A stretch of 64,000 bases of DNA from Pseudomonadota bacterium (GTDB lineage: Bacteria; Pseudomonadota; Alphaproteobacteria; Micropepsales; Micropepsaceae). The stretch lies in NCBI GenBank assembly GCA_016201105.1, contig JACQDN010000031.1, positions 19,111 to 83,110 on the forward strand. The letters are read 5' to 3'. How positions within the stretch are numbered: position 1 is the stretch's first letter; each line of letters begins with the position of its first letter. The notes beneath the pieces were generated by a model. The model saw only the letters and a list, made by a program, of their open reading frames with translations, did not search any database and was not told the DNA's origin. Position numbers and translations under genes: made by a program. Shown here piece by piece: positions 20,486-30,384 of this stretch.

Positions 20486-21697
20486 TTATGCTGCCATCGT
20501 GCGGCAGATGTCTTTTGCGACGCTGCGTGCGCGCCCATCGACGGCCAGCACCGCATCGAGATCGCTCGTCTCGCCGTTCGACGCGTTGCGGTCCGTGGCC
20601 AAGGTCTCTTCCACGACGCGTGGAATGTCGAGAAACCCGATCCGCCGCCCCAGGAAGGCCTGGACCGCCACTTCGTTGGCGGCGTTGAGGATCGTAGGCG
20701 CATGCCCCCCTGCCCGCAAACACTCTGTCGCCAAACCAAGGCAGGGAAACCTTTGCGCATCGGCATTCTCGAACGTCAATTTTTGCAATGCGGCCAGATC
20801 AAGGCGCCGCGAAGGGGAGGAAATGCGCTGCGGCCAACCAATGGCGTGCGCGATGGGCGTGCGCATATCGGGCGCAGAAAGGTGCGCCAACGTCGAACCG
20901 TCGATGTAGCTGACCAGGCAGTGCACGACGGATTGGGGATGCACCAGGACGCCCAACTTTTCCGGCGGCAGGGAAAACAGGAAATGCGCCTCGATCAACT
21001 CCAATCCTTTGTTCATCAAGGTGGCGCTGTCGACGGAGATCTTGGCACCCATCGACCAATTGGGATGGGATATGGCTTGCTCGGGCGTGGCACTTGCCAT
21101 GCGTTCGCGCGCCCATTCGCGGAACGGCCCGCCGGATGCCGTCAGCGTGAGTCTTTCGATCGCATGCGCCTGGCCGGGATCGAGCACTTGAAAGGCGGCG
21201 TTGTGTTCGGAGTCGACGGGAATGATGGTGGCATTCGCTTGCGCAGCAGCTGCCCGGAAGAAATCGCCCGCGGCAACGATGCATTCCTTGTTGGCGAGCG
21301 CGATGACGGCGCCGCGCTTCACGGCAGCGAGCGCCGGCGCCAATCCTGCCGTGCCCACGATCGCCAGCATCACGATATCGGAAGGCCGTGATGCCGCTTC
21401 GATCACCGCATCGCGTCCGGCCGCAACCTCGACACCGGTTCCGGCGAGCGCCTCTTTCAGGGCTTGAAATTTGCTCTCGTCGCCGATGACGGCCAGGCGC
21501 GGATGGAACTCGCGCGCCTGCTGTGCCAGCGCCGCGACATTGGAGTGCGCCGTCAATGCCTGAAGCGGAAGCGCGTCTTCTCCATATGTGGCGCGGGAGT
21601 GGCGCACGATGTCGAGCGTGCTCAAGCCAACCGAACCGGTGCTGCCCAGAACCGTAAGCGAACGGGCAAGCGTACGAGCGGTTTGAGGGATCGTCAT
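20486..21697 (-). CDS. dxr: 1-deoxy-D-xylulose 5-phosphate reductoisomerase
   Basis: Second enzyme of the non-mevalonate isoprenoid pathway. The 403-residue protein shows the NADPH fold (SLTVLGSTGSVGLSTLDIVR), ALANKECIVAAGDFF, the substrate/metal site PVDSEHNAAFQVLDPG, ASGGPFREW, HPNWSMGAKISVDSATLMNK and GLELIEAHFLF. The open frame extends 190 codons further upstream through cdsA, but family homology begins at the ATG at 21697, and this overlaps the cdsA stop by four bases (ATGA). Confidence 0.96.
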   Translation of the reverse strand: MTIPQTARTLARSLTVLGSTGSVGLSTLDIVRHSRATYGEDALPLQALTAHSNVAALAQQAREFHPRLAVIGDESKFQALKEALAGTGVEVAAGRDAVIEAASRPSDIVMLAIVGTAGLAPALAAVKRGAVIALANKECIVAAGDFFRAAAAQANATIIPVDSEHNAAFQVLDPGQAHAIERLTLTASGGPFREWARERMASATPEQAISHPNWSMGAKISVDSATLMNKGLELIEAHFLFSLPPEKLGVLVHPQSVVHCLVSYIDGSTLAHLSAPDMRTPIAHAIGWPQRISSPSRRLDLAALQKLTFENADAQRFPCLGLATECLRAGGHAPTILNAANEVAVQAFLGRRIGFLDIPRVVEETLATDRNASNGETSDLDAVLAVDGRARSVAKDICRTMAA

Positions 21698-22620
21698 GGT
21701 GCCGCCCCGAACAAGGGATCGATACCGATCGCAAAGACCAGCAACGCGACGGCAGGAGCCACGAAGAGCGTTGAATCGATGCGATCCAGCACGCCGCCAT
21801 GGCCGGGGATCATGTGGCCGCTGTCCTTGCGGCCGAAAATGCGCTTGATCCAGGATTCGAAGAGATCGCCGGCATGCGCGACAAGGCCGAGGCCCACGCC
21901 GTAGATCGCCGCCGAAACCGGATGCCCGCCCAGCGCGAAAATCAAAATCGCCTCGGCGGCCGATGCGCAGACGATGCCGCCGAGAAAGCCGGCCCATGTT
22001 TTGTTGGGCGAAATAACGGGCGCGAGCTTCGGGCCTCCCAGAATGTTCCCGGTGAACAAGGCACCGGTGTCGGTCGCCCAAACGGCAGCGAACAAACCGA
22101 CCACCACCCAAAATTCGCCAAGACCGTGCATACGCAGCGCGACGATCAAGAGCGCGGGAACGGCGATGTAGACCACCCCGAAGGCCTGCCACAGCGGCGC
22201 CTTGCGCAAGATAAGACCCAGGAGAAGATTTATCGCAGCACCCGCCCCGATCACCGCCAACGGCCAAAACGCCTGCGGGGGAACGATCTGCGCTGCTTCA
22301 GCCAGATAGATCGCCACACCGAACATCGCCACGATGGTCAGCGCCGTAACGAGGAAGAACGGCAGATAGCTTTCGCCGGTCACCATGCGGTGCCATTCGC
22401 GCGCCGCCGCAATCGTGACGACCGCGATGAAAATTGCGAAGGGATCTCCCCACCACAGAAGTCCCAGCGCCGCGCTCGCCAACAGCAGGCCAAAAAAGGG
22501 CCGCGTCAGCCAATCCACGTTCGGCCTCCAAACGGATACGCGTTTGGCCGGCCGGCCTTTATCGGAGCCCACTTTGCTTGGGCCGAATTTCGCTTGGACG
22601 GTTTCAGGGGTGGTACTCAA
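21694..22620 (-). CDS. cdsA: Phosphatidate cytidylyltransferase
   Basis: Makes CDP-diacylglycerol, the precursor of all phospholipids, in the inner membrane. The 308-residue protein has a hydrophilic N-terminus and about eight hydrophobic helices (LTRPFFGLLLASAALGLLWW, AFWPLAVIGAGAAINLLLGL) and ends with the family signature SPNKTWAGFLGG then KRIFGRKDSGHMIPGHGGVL and DRIDS. I place the start at a TTG (22620): it forms a four-base overlap with the uppS stop and has GGAAG seven bases upstream, whereas the ATG at 22758 would overlap uppS by about 140 bases. The start codon is the only uncertain point. Confidence 0.93.
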   Translation of the reverse strand: MSTTPETVQAKFGPSKVGSDKGRPAKRVSVWRPNVDWLTRPFFGLLLASAALGLLWWGDPFAIFIAVVTIAAAREWHRMVTGESYLPFFLVTALTIVAMFGVAIYLAEAAQIVPPQAFWPLAVIGAGAAINLLLGLILRKAPLWQAFGVVYIAVPALLIVALRMHGLGEFWVVVGLFAAVWATDTGALFTGNILGGPKLAPVISPNKTWAGFLGGIVCASAAEAILIFALGGHPVSAAIYGVGLGLVAHAGDLFESWIKRIFGRKDSGHMIPGHGGVLDRIDSTLFVAPAVALLVFAIGIDPLFGAAP

Positions 22621-23417
22621 GCGACAGCTTCCGGCGAGACCGCACCAAACCGCCGCTCGCGCTGGGCATAGCTTTCCAGAGCGTCGAGAAATTGCTTGGG
22701 CGAAAAATCCGGCCACAGCGTGTCGACGAACAGAAGTTCCGCGTAAGCCGATTGCCACAAGAGAAAATTGCTGAGGCGGCGCTCACCACTGGTACGGATG
22801 ATAAGATCGGGATCGGGCAGATCCGCCGTGGAGAGCTTCGCGGAAAAAGACTGCGGCGTGATGCTGGCCGGATCGAGGGTGCCATCGCGCGCTGCCTCAG
22901 CGAGCGCGCGCGCGGCCGCGGCGATTTCTTCCTGCGAGCCGTAGTCGAAAGCGAAGGTCAGATTGAGGCCGGCGTTGGCAGCGGTGCGGCGCTCGCAATC
23001 TTCGATCATTTCCAGAATATCGGTCTCGGCACGCGAGCGATTGCCGATGATGCGAAGACGCACATTGCGCGCGATCAGTTCGTCGACGTCGCTGCGGAAA
23101 TAAGAACGGAAGAGACCCATCAGATGGTTCACTTCCGTCGGGGGCCTTTTCCAGTTCTCCGACGAGAACGCGTAGAGGGTCAGATTTTGCAGACCGATGT
23201 CGGTTGCGGCGCGGACGATGCCGCGGACCGCCGAAACACCTGCGACATGGCCGGCCGCGCGCGGCATATGTCGCGCGCGCGCCCAGCGCCCGTTTCCATC
23301 CATGATGATGGCGACGTGTCGCGGCAGGTCTGCCGTTTTGGCGAAGTCTGCCTTTTGGGCCAACTCTGCCTTGGGGGCCAGCTCTGCCTTAGAAGAAGGG
23401 GCGCTCATCGTTGCCAC
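22617..23417 (-). CDS. uppS: Undecaprenyl (isoprenyl) diphosphate synthase
   Basis: Cis-prenyltransferase that builds the C55 lipid carrier for cell wall synthesis. The catalytic domain starts at about residue 30 with PRHVAIIMDGNGRWARARHM (diphosphate-binding Asp), then GHVAGVSAVRGIVRAA, TLYAFSSENWKRP and TSGERRLSNFLLWQSAYAEL. The N-terminus is an unusual Ala/Lys-rich tandem repeat (SSKAELAPKAELAQKADFAK) encoded by 18-bp DNA repeats. The start may be the GTG at 23417 (AAGGA ten bases upstream) or the ATG at 23408. It overlaps cdsA by four bases. Confidence 0.95.
   Translation of the reverse strand: MATMSAPSSKAELAPKAELAQKADFAKTADLPRHVAIIMDGNGRWARARHMPRAAGHVAGVSAVRGIVRAATDIGLQNLTLYAFSSENWKRPPTEVNHLMGLFRSYFRSDVDELIARNVRLRIIGNRSRAETDILEMIEDCERRTAANAGLNLTFAFDYGSQEEIAAAARALAEAARDGTLDPASITPQSFSAKLSTADLPDPDLIIRTSGERRLSNFLLWQSAYAELLFVDTLWPDFSPKQFLDALESYAQRERRFGAVSPEAVA
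23329..23394. repeat. 18-bp tandem repeat inside uppS
   Basis: Units beginning TCTGCC recur every 18 bases at 23329, 23347, 23365 and 23383 (last one partial), encoding repeated six-residue blocks of the type K-A-E-L-A-P in the N-terminus of UppS. Copy number may vary between strains without breaking the frame. Confidence 0.85.
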
Positions 23418-23456
23418 TCTAGACGTATCCTTACTCGGATCGCTTAACGCCGGATA

Positions 23457-24023
23457 TCAGACCTGCATGATTTCCTGTTCTTTGCCATGCAGGGTCGAAT
23501 CGATGTCCTTGATATGGACGTCGGTCAGTTTCTGAAGTTCATCACCCAATTTATGGTGCTCGTCCCGGCCGATCTTGTGGTCTTTCTCGGCCTTTTTGAG
23601 GATTTCCATGCCGTCGCGCCGCACATTGCGGACCGCGATGCGGGCCTGCTCGGCATATTTGTGAGCGAGCTTCACCAATTCCTTGCGGCGCTCTTCGTTC
23701 AGCTCCGGGATCGGAATGCGCAAAAGCTGGCCGTCGATCTGCGGATTGAGGCCAAGCCCCGCATCTCGGATCGCTTTGTCGACGGACTTTACCAACCCCT
23801 TGTCCCACACCTGCACCGTCAGAAGGCGGGATTCGGGCGTGGAAACCGTGCCGACCTGATTGATCGGCATCTCGCTGCCATAGGCGTCCACCGAGACGGG
23901 ATCGAGCAACGCCGCGCTGGCCCGTCCGGTGCGCAGGCCGGAGAATTCGGTCTTCAGCGTCGCCACGGCACCCTGCATGCGGCGGTTCAAGGCGTCTTTG
24001 TCATAACCGGCTACATTTGCCAT
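23457..24023 (-). CDS. frr: Ribosome recycling factor
   Basis: Releases the ribosome from mRNA after termination together with EF-G. The 188-residue protein has the three-helix-bundle/tRNA-mimic signatures: [80 protein letters not shown] and [20 protein letters not shown] at 24023 has GAGGG four bases upstream. It sits between pyrH and uppS, as in most proteobacteria. Confidence 0.97.
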   Translation of the reverse strand: MANVAGYDKDALNRRMQGAVATLKTEFSGLRTGRASAALLDPVSVDAYGSEMPINQVGTVSTPESRLLTVQVWDKGLVKSVDKAIRDAGLGLNPQIDGQLLRIPIPELNEERRKELVKLAHKYAEQARIAVRNVRRDGMEILKKAEKDHKIGRDEHHKLGDELQKLTDVHIKDIDSTLHGKEQEIMQV

Positions 24024-24084
24024 TTGACCCTCTTGCGATGCCCCGAGATACCCTTCTCGGAATACTTGGGGCGATTCCGGTATT

Positions 24085-24810
24085 TTAGCTCCGTTCCTCG
24101 ATGATGGTGGAGCGGCCTTCGCCCCTTAAGACCGCAGCCAGTGCGCCCCGGTTGTGGATCGAGAAGACCACGATGGGGATCTTGTTCTCACGCGACAAGC
24201 TCACGGCAGATGCATCCATCACTTGAAGATCCCGAGCCAAGACCTCGTGATAGCTCAGGGAATCGAAGCGTTCCGCATTGGGCACCTTCTTGGGATCGGC
24301 GGAGTATACGCCGTCAACTTGAGTGCCTTTGAACATGGCTTGGCAATTCATCTCGGCGGCCCGCAGCGCGGCGGCGGTGTCCGTCGTGAAGAAGGGATTG
24401 CCGGTGCCCGCAGCAAAGATCACCGCCCGGCCCTTCTCCATGTGGCGAATGGCGCGGCGGCGGATGTAAGGCTCGCAGACCGTGCTCATGGGGATGGCCG
24501 ACTGCACGCGGCTGGGCACGCCGGAGCGCTCAAGCGCCGCCTGCATGGCCAGCGCGTTCATCACCGTGGCCAACATGCCCATGTAGTCGGCGGTGGCGCG
24601 ATCGATACCCTTGGCGGCACCCGAAAGGCCGCGAAAGATGTTGCCGCCGCCGATCACCATGCAGACCTGCGTGCCGCCCGCGACGGCGTCGTGCACGTCG
24701 GCTGCGATACGATCCACCGTTTCGACGTCGATCCCGTAGGATTGGGCGCCCATGAGGGCTTCACCGGAGACCTTCAGGAGTATCCGGCGAAACTTCGGTT
24801 CAGCACCCAT
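24085..24810 (-). CDS. pyrH: UMP kinase
   Basis: Phosphorylates UMP to UDP; hexameric amino-acid-kinase-fold enzyme regulated by GTP and UTP. The 241-residue protein shows [71 protein letters not shown] [20 protein letters not shown], and [18 protein letters not shown] 24810 has GGGGAG five bases upstream. The gap to tsf is 22 bases and to frr 61 bases. Confidence 0.97.
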   Translation of the reverse strand: MGAEPKFRRILLKVSGEALMGAQSYGIDVETVDRIAADVHDAVAGGTQVCMVIGGGNIFRGLSGAAKGIDRATADYMGMLATVMNALAMQAALERSGVPSRVQSAIPMSTVCEPYIRRRAIRHMEKGRAVIFAAGTGNPFFTTDTAAALRAAEMNCQAMFKGTQVDGVYSADPKKVPNAERFDSLSYHEVLARDLQVMDASAVSLSRENKIPIVVFSIHNRGALAAVLRGEGRSTIIEERS

Positions 24811-24832
24811 GCTCGCTCCCCGTATGGCGGGA

Positions 24833-25756
24833 CTAGTGACCCGCCATCGATTTTACTTCATCGGCAAAGTCGGACTCGACCTTCTCGATGCCCTCGCCCA
24901 CTGCGTAGCGGACAAAGCCCGAGATCTCGACAGGCGCGCCCAAATCCTTCGATGCTTTTTCCAGTACCTTGGAGATCTGAGTTTCGCCATCAATGACGAA
25001 GGTCTGCGAAAGAAGAACGGACTCCTCATAAAACTTGCGCATGCGCCCTTCGAGCATCTTCTCGATGACGTTTTCGGGTTTTCCGGACTGGCGCGCGATG
25101 TCGGCCTGCACGGCGCGTTCGCGGTCCACTACGTCTTTGGACAGATGGGCCGGCGTCAGCGCCAGAGGGGCGGCGGCCGCGACATGCATCGCAAGCTGCT
25201 TGCCGAGTGCGGCGAGCTTTTCCTTGTCGGCCGAAGATTTGAGCGCCAGCAGCACGCCGATCTTGCCGAGTTCCGGTGACGCGGCATTGTGCACATAGGC
25301 CGACACGACGCCCGGCGACACCGCGATCGCGGTCGCGCGGCGCACGTTCATGTTCTCGCCGATCTTGGCGACGAGATCTTTGAGCGTTTCTTCCACCGTA
25401 TTGCCGGTGGAATGTTTCGTTTTCAGCACCGATTCCACGTCGCCGCCGGCCGCCAGCGCATAGCGCGCGGCGTCTTTCACGAAGTCCTTGAACTGGTCGT
25501 TGCGGGCGACGAAATCGGTTTCCGAATTGACTTCGACAAGCGCGCCGGCATCGCCGCCGACGGCCACGCCGATCAGACCTTCCGCCGCCACGCGGCCGGC
25601 CTTCTTGGCGGCCTTGGAAAGCCCCTTCTTGCGCAGCCAATCGATGGCGGCTTCCATGTCGCCAGACGTCTCGTTGAGCGCGCTTTTGCAGTCCATCATC
25701 CCCGCGCCGGTCTTGTCGCGCAGGTCCTTGACCATGTTCGCGGTGATATTCGCCAT
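24833..25756 (-). CDS. tsf: Translation elongation factor EF-Ts
   Basis: Guanine nucleotide exchange factor for EF-Tu. The 307-residue protein begins with the UBA-like domain ([55 protein letters not shown]), has the EF-Tu-contacting TDFVARN motif, and a C-terminal dimerisation part with QPFVIDG-like [17 protein letters not shown]. It follows rpsB by 15 bases, the universal rpsB-tsf pair. Confidence 0.97.
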   Translation of the reverse strand: MANITANMVKDLRDKTGAGMMDCKSALNETSGDMEAAIDWLRKKGLSKAAKKAGRVAAEGLIGVAVGGDAGALVEVNSETDFVARNDQFKDFVKDAARYALAAGGDVESVLKTKHSTGNTVEETLKDLVAKIGENMNVRRATAIAVSPGVVSAYVHNAASPELGKIGVLLALKSSADKEKLAALGKQLAMHVAAAAPLALTPAHLSKDVVDRERAVQADIARQSGKPENVIEKMLEGRMRKFYEESVLLSQTFVIDGETQISKVLEKASKDLGAPVEISGFVRYAVGEGIEKVESDFADEVKSMAGH

Positions 25757-25771
25757 CTTGAACTCCGTGGC

Positions 25772-26554
25772 TTATGCGGTGGCGCCGGTTTCGGCGGTGG
25801 TTTCGGGCGCAACCGTTTCTGGCAGCGTTTCGGCCTCGCCGACATCGACGCCCTGCTCGACCTGGCTCTGCGACAGCCCGTCGATGATCGCGCGGGCGAC
25901 GAGATCGCAATAGAGCGCGAGCGCGCGGGCTGCGTCGTCATTGCCCGGAATCGGATGGGTGATGCCGTCCGGATTGCTGTTCGAATCCAGAATGGCGGTG
26001 ACCGGAATGCCCAGCTTCTGCGCTTCGGCAACAGCAATGGCCTCCTTGTTCGTGTCGATCACGAACAACATGTTCGGCAGGCCGCCCATTTCCTTGATGC
26101 CGCCCAGCGCGCGTTCCAGCTTGTCGCGTTCGCGCAAAAGGCCGAGCAATTCCTTCTTCTTGAGGCCCGAGCTTTGCGCCGAAGTCAGGGTCTCTTCGAT
26201 GGTGCGCATGCGCTTGATCGAGTTCGAGATCGTCTGCCAGTTGGTCAGCGTGCCGCCGAGCCAGCGGTGGTTCACATAATACTGCGCGCAGCGTGTCGCG
26301 GCGGCCGCGACCGGCTCGGAAGCCTGGCGCTTGGTGCCGACGAAGAGGATGCGCCCGCCGCCGGCCGCCACGTCGCGCAGCGCGACGAGCGCCTGATGCA
26401 GCAGCGGAACGGTCTGCGTCAGATCGAGGATGTGGATGTCATTGCGCGAGCCGTAGATGTAGTGCTGCATCTTCGGGTTCCAGCGCTGGGTGCGATGGCC
26501 GAAATGCGCGCCGGCCTCGAGCAGCTGACGCATGGAAAAATCTGGCAATGCCAT
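25772..26554 (-). CDS. rpsB: 30S ribosomal protein S2
   Basis: Ribosomal small-subunit protein and first gene of the long minus-strand superoperon. The 260-residue protein starts [20 protein letters not shown] and shows [67 protein letters not shown] and [20 protein letters not shown]. The C-terminus extends about 30 residues beyond the E. coli protein as an Ala/Glu/Thr-rich acidic tail, a feature seen in alphaproteobacterial S2. The start is set at 26554, with AGGAGA nine bases upstream, not at the in-frame codon at 26638. Confidence 0.97.
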   Translation of the reverse strand: MALPDFSMRQLLEAGAHFGHRTQRWNPKMQHYIYGSRNDIHILDLTQTVPLLHQALVALRDVAAGGGRILFVGTKRQASEPVAAAATRCAQYYVNHRWLGGTLTNWQTISNSIKRMRTIEETLTSAQSSGLKKKELLGLLRERDKLERALGGIKEMGGLPNMLFVIDTNKEAIAVAEAQKLGIPVTAILDSNSNPDGITHPIPGNDDAARALALYCDLVARAIIDGLSQSQVEQGVDVGEAETLPETVAPETTAETGATA

Positions 26555-26697
26555 TGGAAAACGTCTCCTTTTCCGGTTAGCCAAGCGCGAGGAGTCACCC
26601 TTTCGGGCACCGGACGGGGATGGAGCAACTCGCCCCACGAACCCACCCTCGCGCGCGGAATGGCCGGGCTTATAGGGGGGCTATTCCCGATAAGCAA
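26555..26697 (-). promoter_or_regulatory. rpsB promoter and leader
   Basis: On the minus strand a -35-like TTGCTT (26697-26692) is followed after exactly 17 bases by a -10-like TATAAG (26674-26669). This predicts a leader of about 105 bases before rpsB. S2 mRNA leaders are often autoregulatory in bacteria; here I see only modest stem potential and no recognised S2-binding structure. The remaining bases up to the divergent aminotransferase at 26811 hold no gene that I can see. Confidence 0.5.
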
Positions 26698-26810
26698 GGC
26701 GGCCGCCGGTGGAGGGCGAAAAAGCAAGAGGAATGGGGCCTTAACCCTCGCGGAACGGCCATGCGCGTATGTCTTCTTTCAAGGTTCTGCCTAGGGCATA
26801 GATTGCCGCC

Positions 26811-28016
26811 ATGACTCTCTCTCCGCGCATCACCAAGTCCCCTCTTCGCCCGACAATCGTCAACCTCGTCCCCAACGGCATCGGCGCGGTGTCGTCGCTG
26901 GCGCTGGGCGAGCCCGACATCATTCCTTTGTGGTTCGGCGAAACCGATCTGGTCACGCCCGATTTCATTCGCGACGCGGCCAAGCGCGCGCTGGACGAAG
27001 GCCGTACCTTCTATACCAACGCACGCGGCATCGTTCCTTTGCGCCAAGCCATCCGCGCCTTCCACAAACGCACCGTGAACGTGGACGTCGATCTGGAGCG
27101 GATCACCATTCCCGGCGCCGCCATGATGGCGGTGGTCACCGCGCTGCAATGCGTGGTGGAGACGGGCGACAACATCGTCTGCGTCTCGCCGGTGTGGCCG
27201 AATATTTTCCAGGCGGCGGAAATGTGCGGCGCGGAAGTGCGCTTTGCACGGCTGGAAGAAGACTGGACGTCCGGAAAATGGCATTTCAATCCGCAGACGT
27301 TGTTCGACGTCTGCAATGCGCGAACGAAAGCCGTCTTCATCGCCTCTCCAGGCAATCCCACCGGCTGGACAGTGACGCGCGACGAACAGAAGGTCGTGCT
27401 CGATTTCTGCCGCGCCCGCGGCATTGCAATTCTCAGCGACGAAGTCTACGGCACGCTCACCTATGACGGCAGTCCGCATGCGCCGTCTTTCTTGCAAGTG
27501 GCTGAAAACGACGACGCGGTGTTCGTCATCAACAGTTTCTCCAAGCCCTGGGCGATGACGGGCTGGCGCATCGGTTGGCTGGTGCATCCCAAGATGTTGA
27601 GCGAACAGATGTGGGTAATGTCAGCGGCGAACAACACGGGTGCCACCACTTTCGCGCAATGGGGAGCGCTGGAAGCGCTTTCGCCGCGCGGCGACGCATT
27701 CAGGGGCGAACTGCTGGAGCGCTGCCGCATCGGACGCGACACGACGCAGAAATTCATCGATTCCCAGAACCGCATACGCTGGATCAGGCCTGAAGGCGCG
27801 TTCTACGGCTTTCTCCACGTCGAGGGGATGCGCGACAGTTTGGGCTTCGCGAGCAACCTGGTACGCAATGCGCGCGTGGGCGTGGCGCCGGGCTCGGCGT
27901 TCGCCCCATCGGACGACACGGCCACGGATTCCTATATTCGCATCTGCTTTGCGCAGGACGCAGAGCGCCTGACGAGCGGACTGGAGCGGCTTGGCGCCGC
28001 CGTTGGCCGCCTTTAA
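26811..28016 (+). CDS. PLP-dependent aminotransferase, class I/II
   Basis: Fold-type I aminotransferase of 401 residues, probably acting on aspartate or another amino acid; the substrate cannot be assigned. Family features are LWFGETDLVTPDFIRDAAKR, TFYTNARGIVPLRQAI, the phosphate-binding PGAAMMAVVTAL, FIASPGNPTGWTVTRDEQ, LSDEVYGTLTYDG and the Schiff-base Lys245 in NSFSKPWAMTGWRIGW. The C-terminal part has GVAPGSAFAPSDDTATDSYI with the carboxylate-binding Arg in YIRICFA. It is divergent from rpsB and stands alone before the DUF5916 gene. Confidence 0.9.
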   Translation: MTLSPRITKSPLRPTIVNLVPNGIGAVSSLALGEPDIIPLWFGETDLVTPDFIRDAAKRALDEGRTFYTNARGIVPLRQAIRAFHKRTVNVDVDLERITIPGAAMMAVVTALQCVVETGDNIVCVSPVWPNIFQAAEMCGAEVRFARLEEDWTSGKWHFNPQTLFDVCNARTKAVFIASPGNPTGWTVTRDEQKVVLDFCRARGIAILSDEVYGTLTYDGSPHAPSFLQVAENDDAVFVINSFSKPWAMTGWRIGWLVHPKMLSEQMWVMSAANNTGATTFAQWGALEALSPRGDAFRGELLERCRIGRDTTQKFIDSQNRIRWIRPEGAFYGFLHVEGMRDSLGFASNLVRNARVGVAPGSAFAPSDDTATDSYIRICFAQDAERLTSGLERLGAAVGRL

Positions 28017-28126
28017 CGTTTTGCCAATGACAATTCCGCAATGATCATACGGGATTGTGACCACGCCCGGCCTTTGCATCTAAGAGCCCGGAACGCCAAA
28101 TGCGCGGGAGTTGCTTCGGCTGGGGG

Positions 28127-30337
28127 ATGCGTTTGCGTCAATTTACTGCGCGCCGTGCGGAACGACTTGCACTCGTTCTCTTTGCGCTGATCGCCCTTGG
28201 CGCACCCACGCTCGCGCGCGCAGATAATGTCGTGGCGCGCGATTTTTCGACCTATCGTCCTAGTATCGCCGCGACGCGCATCTCGTCCAAGGATGCGCCG
28301 AAGATCGACGGCGATATTTCCGATGCCGTCTGGAGCAAGGCACCGGTCATCGACGAGTTCTATCAACTCGAACCGCATGAAGGTCAGCCTGGCAGCGCCA
28401 AGACGGTGGTTCGCATCCTCTATGATGAGAATAATCTCTACTTCGCGCTGCGCGCCTACGACGATCCTTCGCAGATCACCGCCAAGGTGAAAGTGCGCGA
28501 CGGCGAGATCGACCAGGATGACGTTTTCCGCATCTATCTCGATCCGAACATGACACGGCGCGATGCGTACGTCTTCGAGGTCAATCCTTTGGGCGCGCGG
28601 CGCGAAGGCTTGATCCAGAACAATTCGGATGTGCTCTACGAATGGAACACGCTGTGGGACGCGAAAGCGAAGATCGTATCGGACGGCTGGGCGGTGGAAG
28701 TCGCCATTCCGTTCCGCAGCATTTCCTATGAACGCGGGCGGAAGGATTGGGGCTTCGATCTCTTCCGTTTGATCAGGCGCAAGAACGAACGCATCCGTTG
28801 GTCCGCGATCGACATCCGCATTCCGTCGCGAGACGTGTCGCGCTCCGGCACGCTGACGGGAATCGAGGATCCCGCGGAAGGCTTGGGCCTGGAAGCCAGG
28901 CTCTTCGGCACGCTGAGATATCGCCGCGTCTGGGACAAACCGGGCGATGCCGATGCCAACGCGCGGCCGAGCGGCAACTTCTACTACAAGCTCACGCCGG
29001 ATCTGACGAGCACGCTGACGTTCAACACCGATTTCTCGGATGCGCCCCTCGACGCGCGGCAAGTGAACATCACGCGTTTTGCACTTTTCTATCCCGAGAC
29101 GCGGGATTTCTTCCTTCAGGATGCCGCCGCTTTCGAATTCGGCGGCAACAACATGAACAACGACCAGAACGCGCGGCCGTTCTTTTCCCGTAATATCGGT
29201 TTGGTGAATGGAACCGCGACCGATTTGAATGCGGGGCTGAAGCTCTCCGGCCGGTACGGCGGCTTCGATATCGGCGCACTTTCGGTGAAGACCGCCGATT
29301 CGCCCGGCGCACCGGGACAAATCCTTTCGGCGGTGCGGGTGACCACGCCGGTGCTCGAAGAATCCAAAGTCGGCCTCATCTATACGAACGGCGATCCGAC
29401 GGGCGAAACCAATAATCAAGTCGGCGGCGCCGATTTTCAGTACCGCAACTCTCATGTGTTCGGCAGCAATACGCTGGAAGGCGACGTCTACTACGAGCGC
29501 AGCAAATCGAGCCTGTTCGGCGACGACGATTCCTGGGGCTTCAGCGTCAACTATCCCAACGAACCGTGGAACGGGAATTTCCGCTTCAAGCAGGTGGGCG
29601 ACAACTTCGCACCCGCGCTCGGCTTCGTCGCGCGGCCCGGCATTCGCGAATACAACGGCCAGATCGTCAACCGCACGCGTTTCTCCGACGGCTATGTGCG
29701 CTGGGTGGAAGCCGGGACATGGTGGGACATCTTCACCGGTCTCGACAACAACCTCCAATCCCGTCTCAACGGCGCGTGGACGGGCGCGTTTACGAACGAC
29801 GGCGATTTTTTCCTTTTCGAAACCTGGAACGACAACGAAAGAGTATCGGCGCCGTTCACATTGCCGAGAAACGTCGTGGTACCGGCGGGAGACTTCACGT
29901 TCGAAGTTTTCCACGGACGCGTCGAGAGCTCCTACAGCCGCCCGGTTGCGCTCATCCTCGATGTGCAGTGTTGCGGTTTCTTCAACGGACAACTGCTGCA
30001 GACCGATACGACGCTCGATATTCGGCCGGACTCTACGTTCTCCTTCAAGCTGCGTCACATCATGGATGCGATCGACCTGCCTTCGGGCAAGGTCACGATC
30101 CACATCGGTTCGATCAACGCCGGCGTGAATTTCACGCCCGACATGCAGCTTCTGGCACAAGCCCAGTACGACAACGTCAGCGATCAGTTCGGGTTCTCGC
30201 TGCGCTACCGCTGGGAGTTTTCCCCGGGATCGGAATTGCTCGTGGCCGCGGGCGACAACGCGACGATTGCGGGCGGCCGCTACCTTTCGCACGAAAGCGC
30301 GCTCTCGATCCGGCTGGGGCACACGTTCAGGCTATAG
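28127..30337 (+). CDS. CBM9-like/DUF5916 outer-membrane protein
   Basis: Exported protein of about 736 residues. A signal peptide (RRAERLALVLFALIALGAPT, cleavage near ARA-DN) is followed by an N-terminal carbohydrate-binding-family-9-like domain (APKIDGDISDAVWSKAPVID, RILYDENNLYFALRAYDDPS, VEVAIPFRSISYERGRKDWG). The rest resembles DUF5916, a predicted barrel (RFALFYPETRDFFLQDAAAF, FFSRNIGL) with many alternating aromatic strands and a terminal LGHTFRL typical of barrel C-termini. Its ligand is unknown. The start may be 28127 (GGGGG adjacent) or 28100; the later one gives the better signal peptide. It converges on dnaE. Confidence 0.82.
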   Translation: MRLRQFTARRAERLALVLFALIALGAPTLARADNVVARDFSTYRPSIAATRISSKDAPKIDGDISDAVWSKAPVIDEFYQLEPHEGQPGSAKTVVRILYDENNLYFALRAYDDPSQITAKVKVRDGEIDQDDVFRIYLDPNMTRRDAYVFEVNPLGARREGLIQNNSDVLYEWNTLWDAKAKIVSDGWAVEVAIPFRSISYERGRKDWGFDLFRLIRRKNERIRWSAIDIRIPSRDVSRSGTLTGIEDPAEGLGLEARLFGTLRYRRVWDKPGDADANARPSGNFYYKLTPDLTSTLTFNTDFSDAPLDARQVNITRFALFYPETRDFFLQDAAAFEFGGNNMNNDQNARPFFSRNIGLVNGTATDLNAGLKLSGRYGGFDIGALSVKTADSPGAPGQILSAVRVTTPVLEESKVGLIYTNGDPTGETNNQVGGADFQYRNSHVFGSNTLEGDVYYERSKSSLFGDDDSWGFSVNYPNEPWNGNFRFKQVGDNFAPALGFVARPGIREYNGQIVNRTRFSDGYVRWVEAGTWWDIFTGLDNNLQSRLNGAWTGAFTNDGDFFLFETWNDNERVSAPFTLPRNVVVPAGDFTFEVFHGRVESSYSRPVALILDVQCCGFFNGQLLQTDTTLDIRPDSTFSFKLRHIMDAIDLPSGKVTIHIGSINAGVNFTPDMQLLAQAQYDNVSDQFGFSLRYRWEFSPGSELLVAAGDNATIAGGRYLSHESALSIRLGHTFRL

Positions 30338-30384
30338 CGCGTTCGCTTCCACCGGCTCCCCCCGGAACAGGTCCGGGGTCGCCG

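Noticed and set aside
20163..22267. Long frames extending dxr upstream and opposite-strand frames over bamA and dnaE
   Set aside because: High GC content leaves long shadow frames; these have Arg/Ala-rich products without family motifs, while the opposite frames carry clear conserved proteins.
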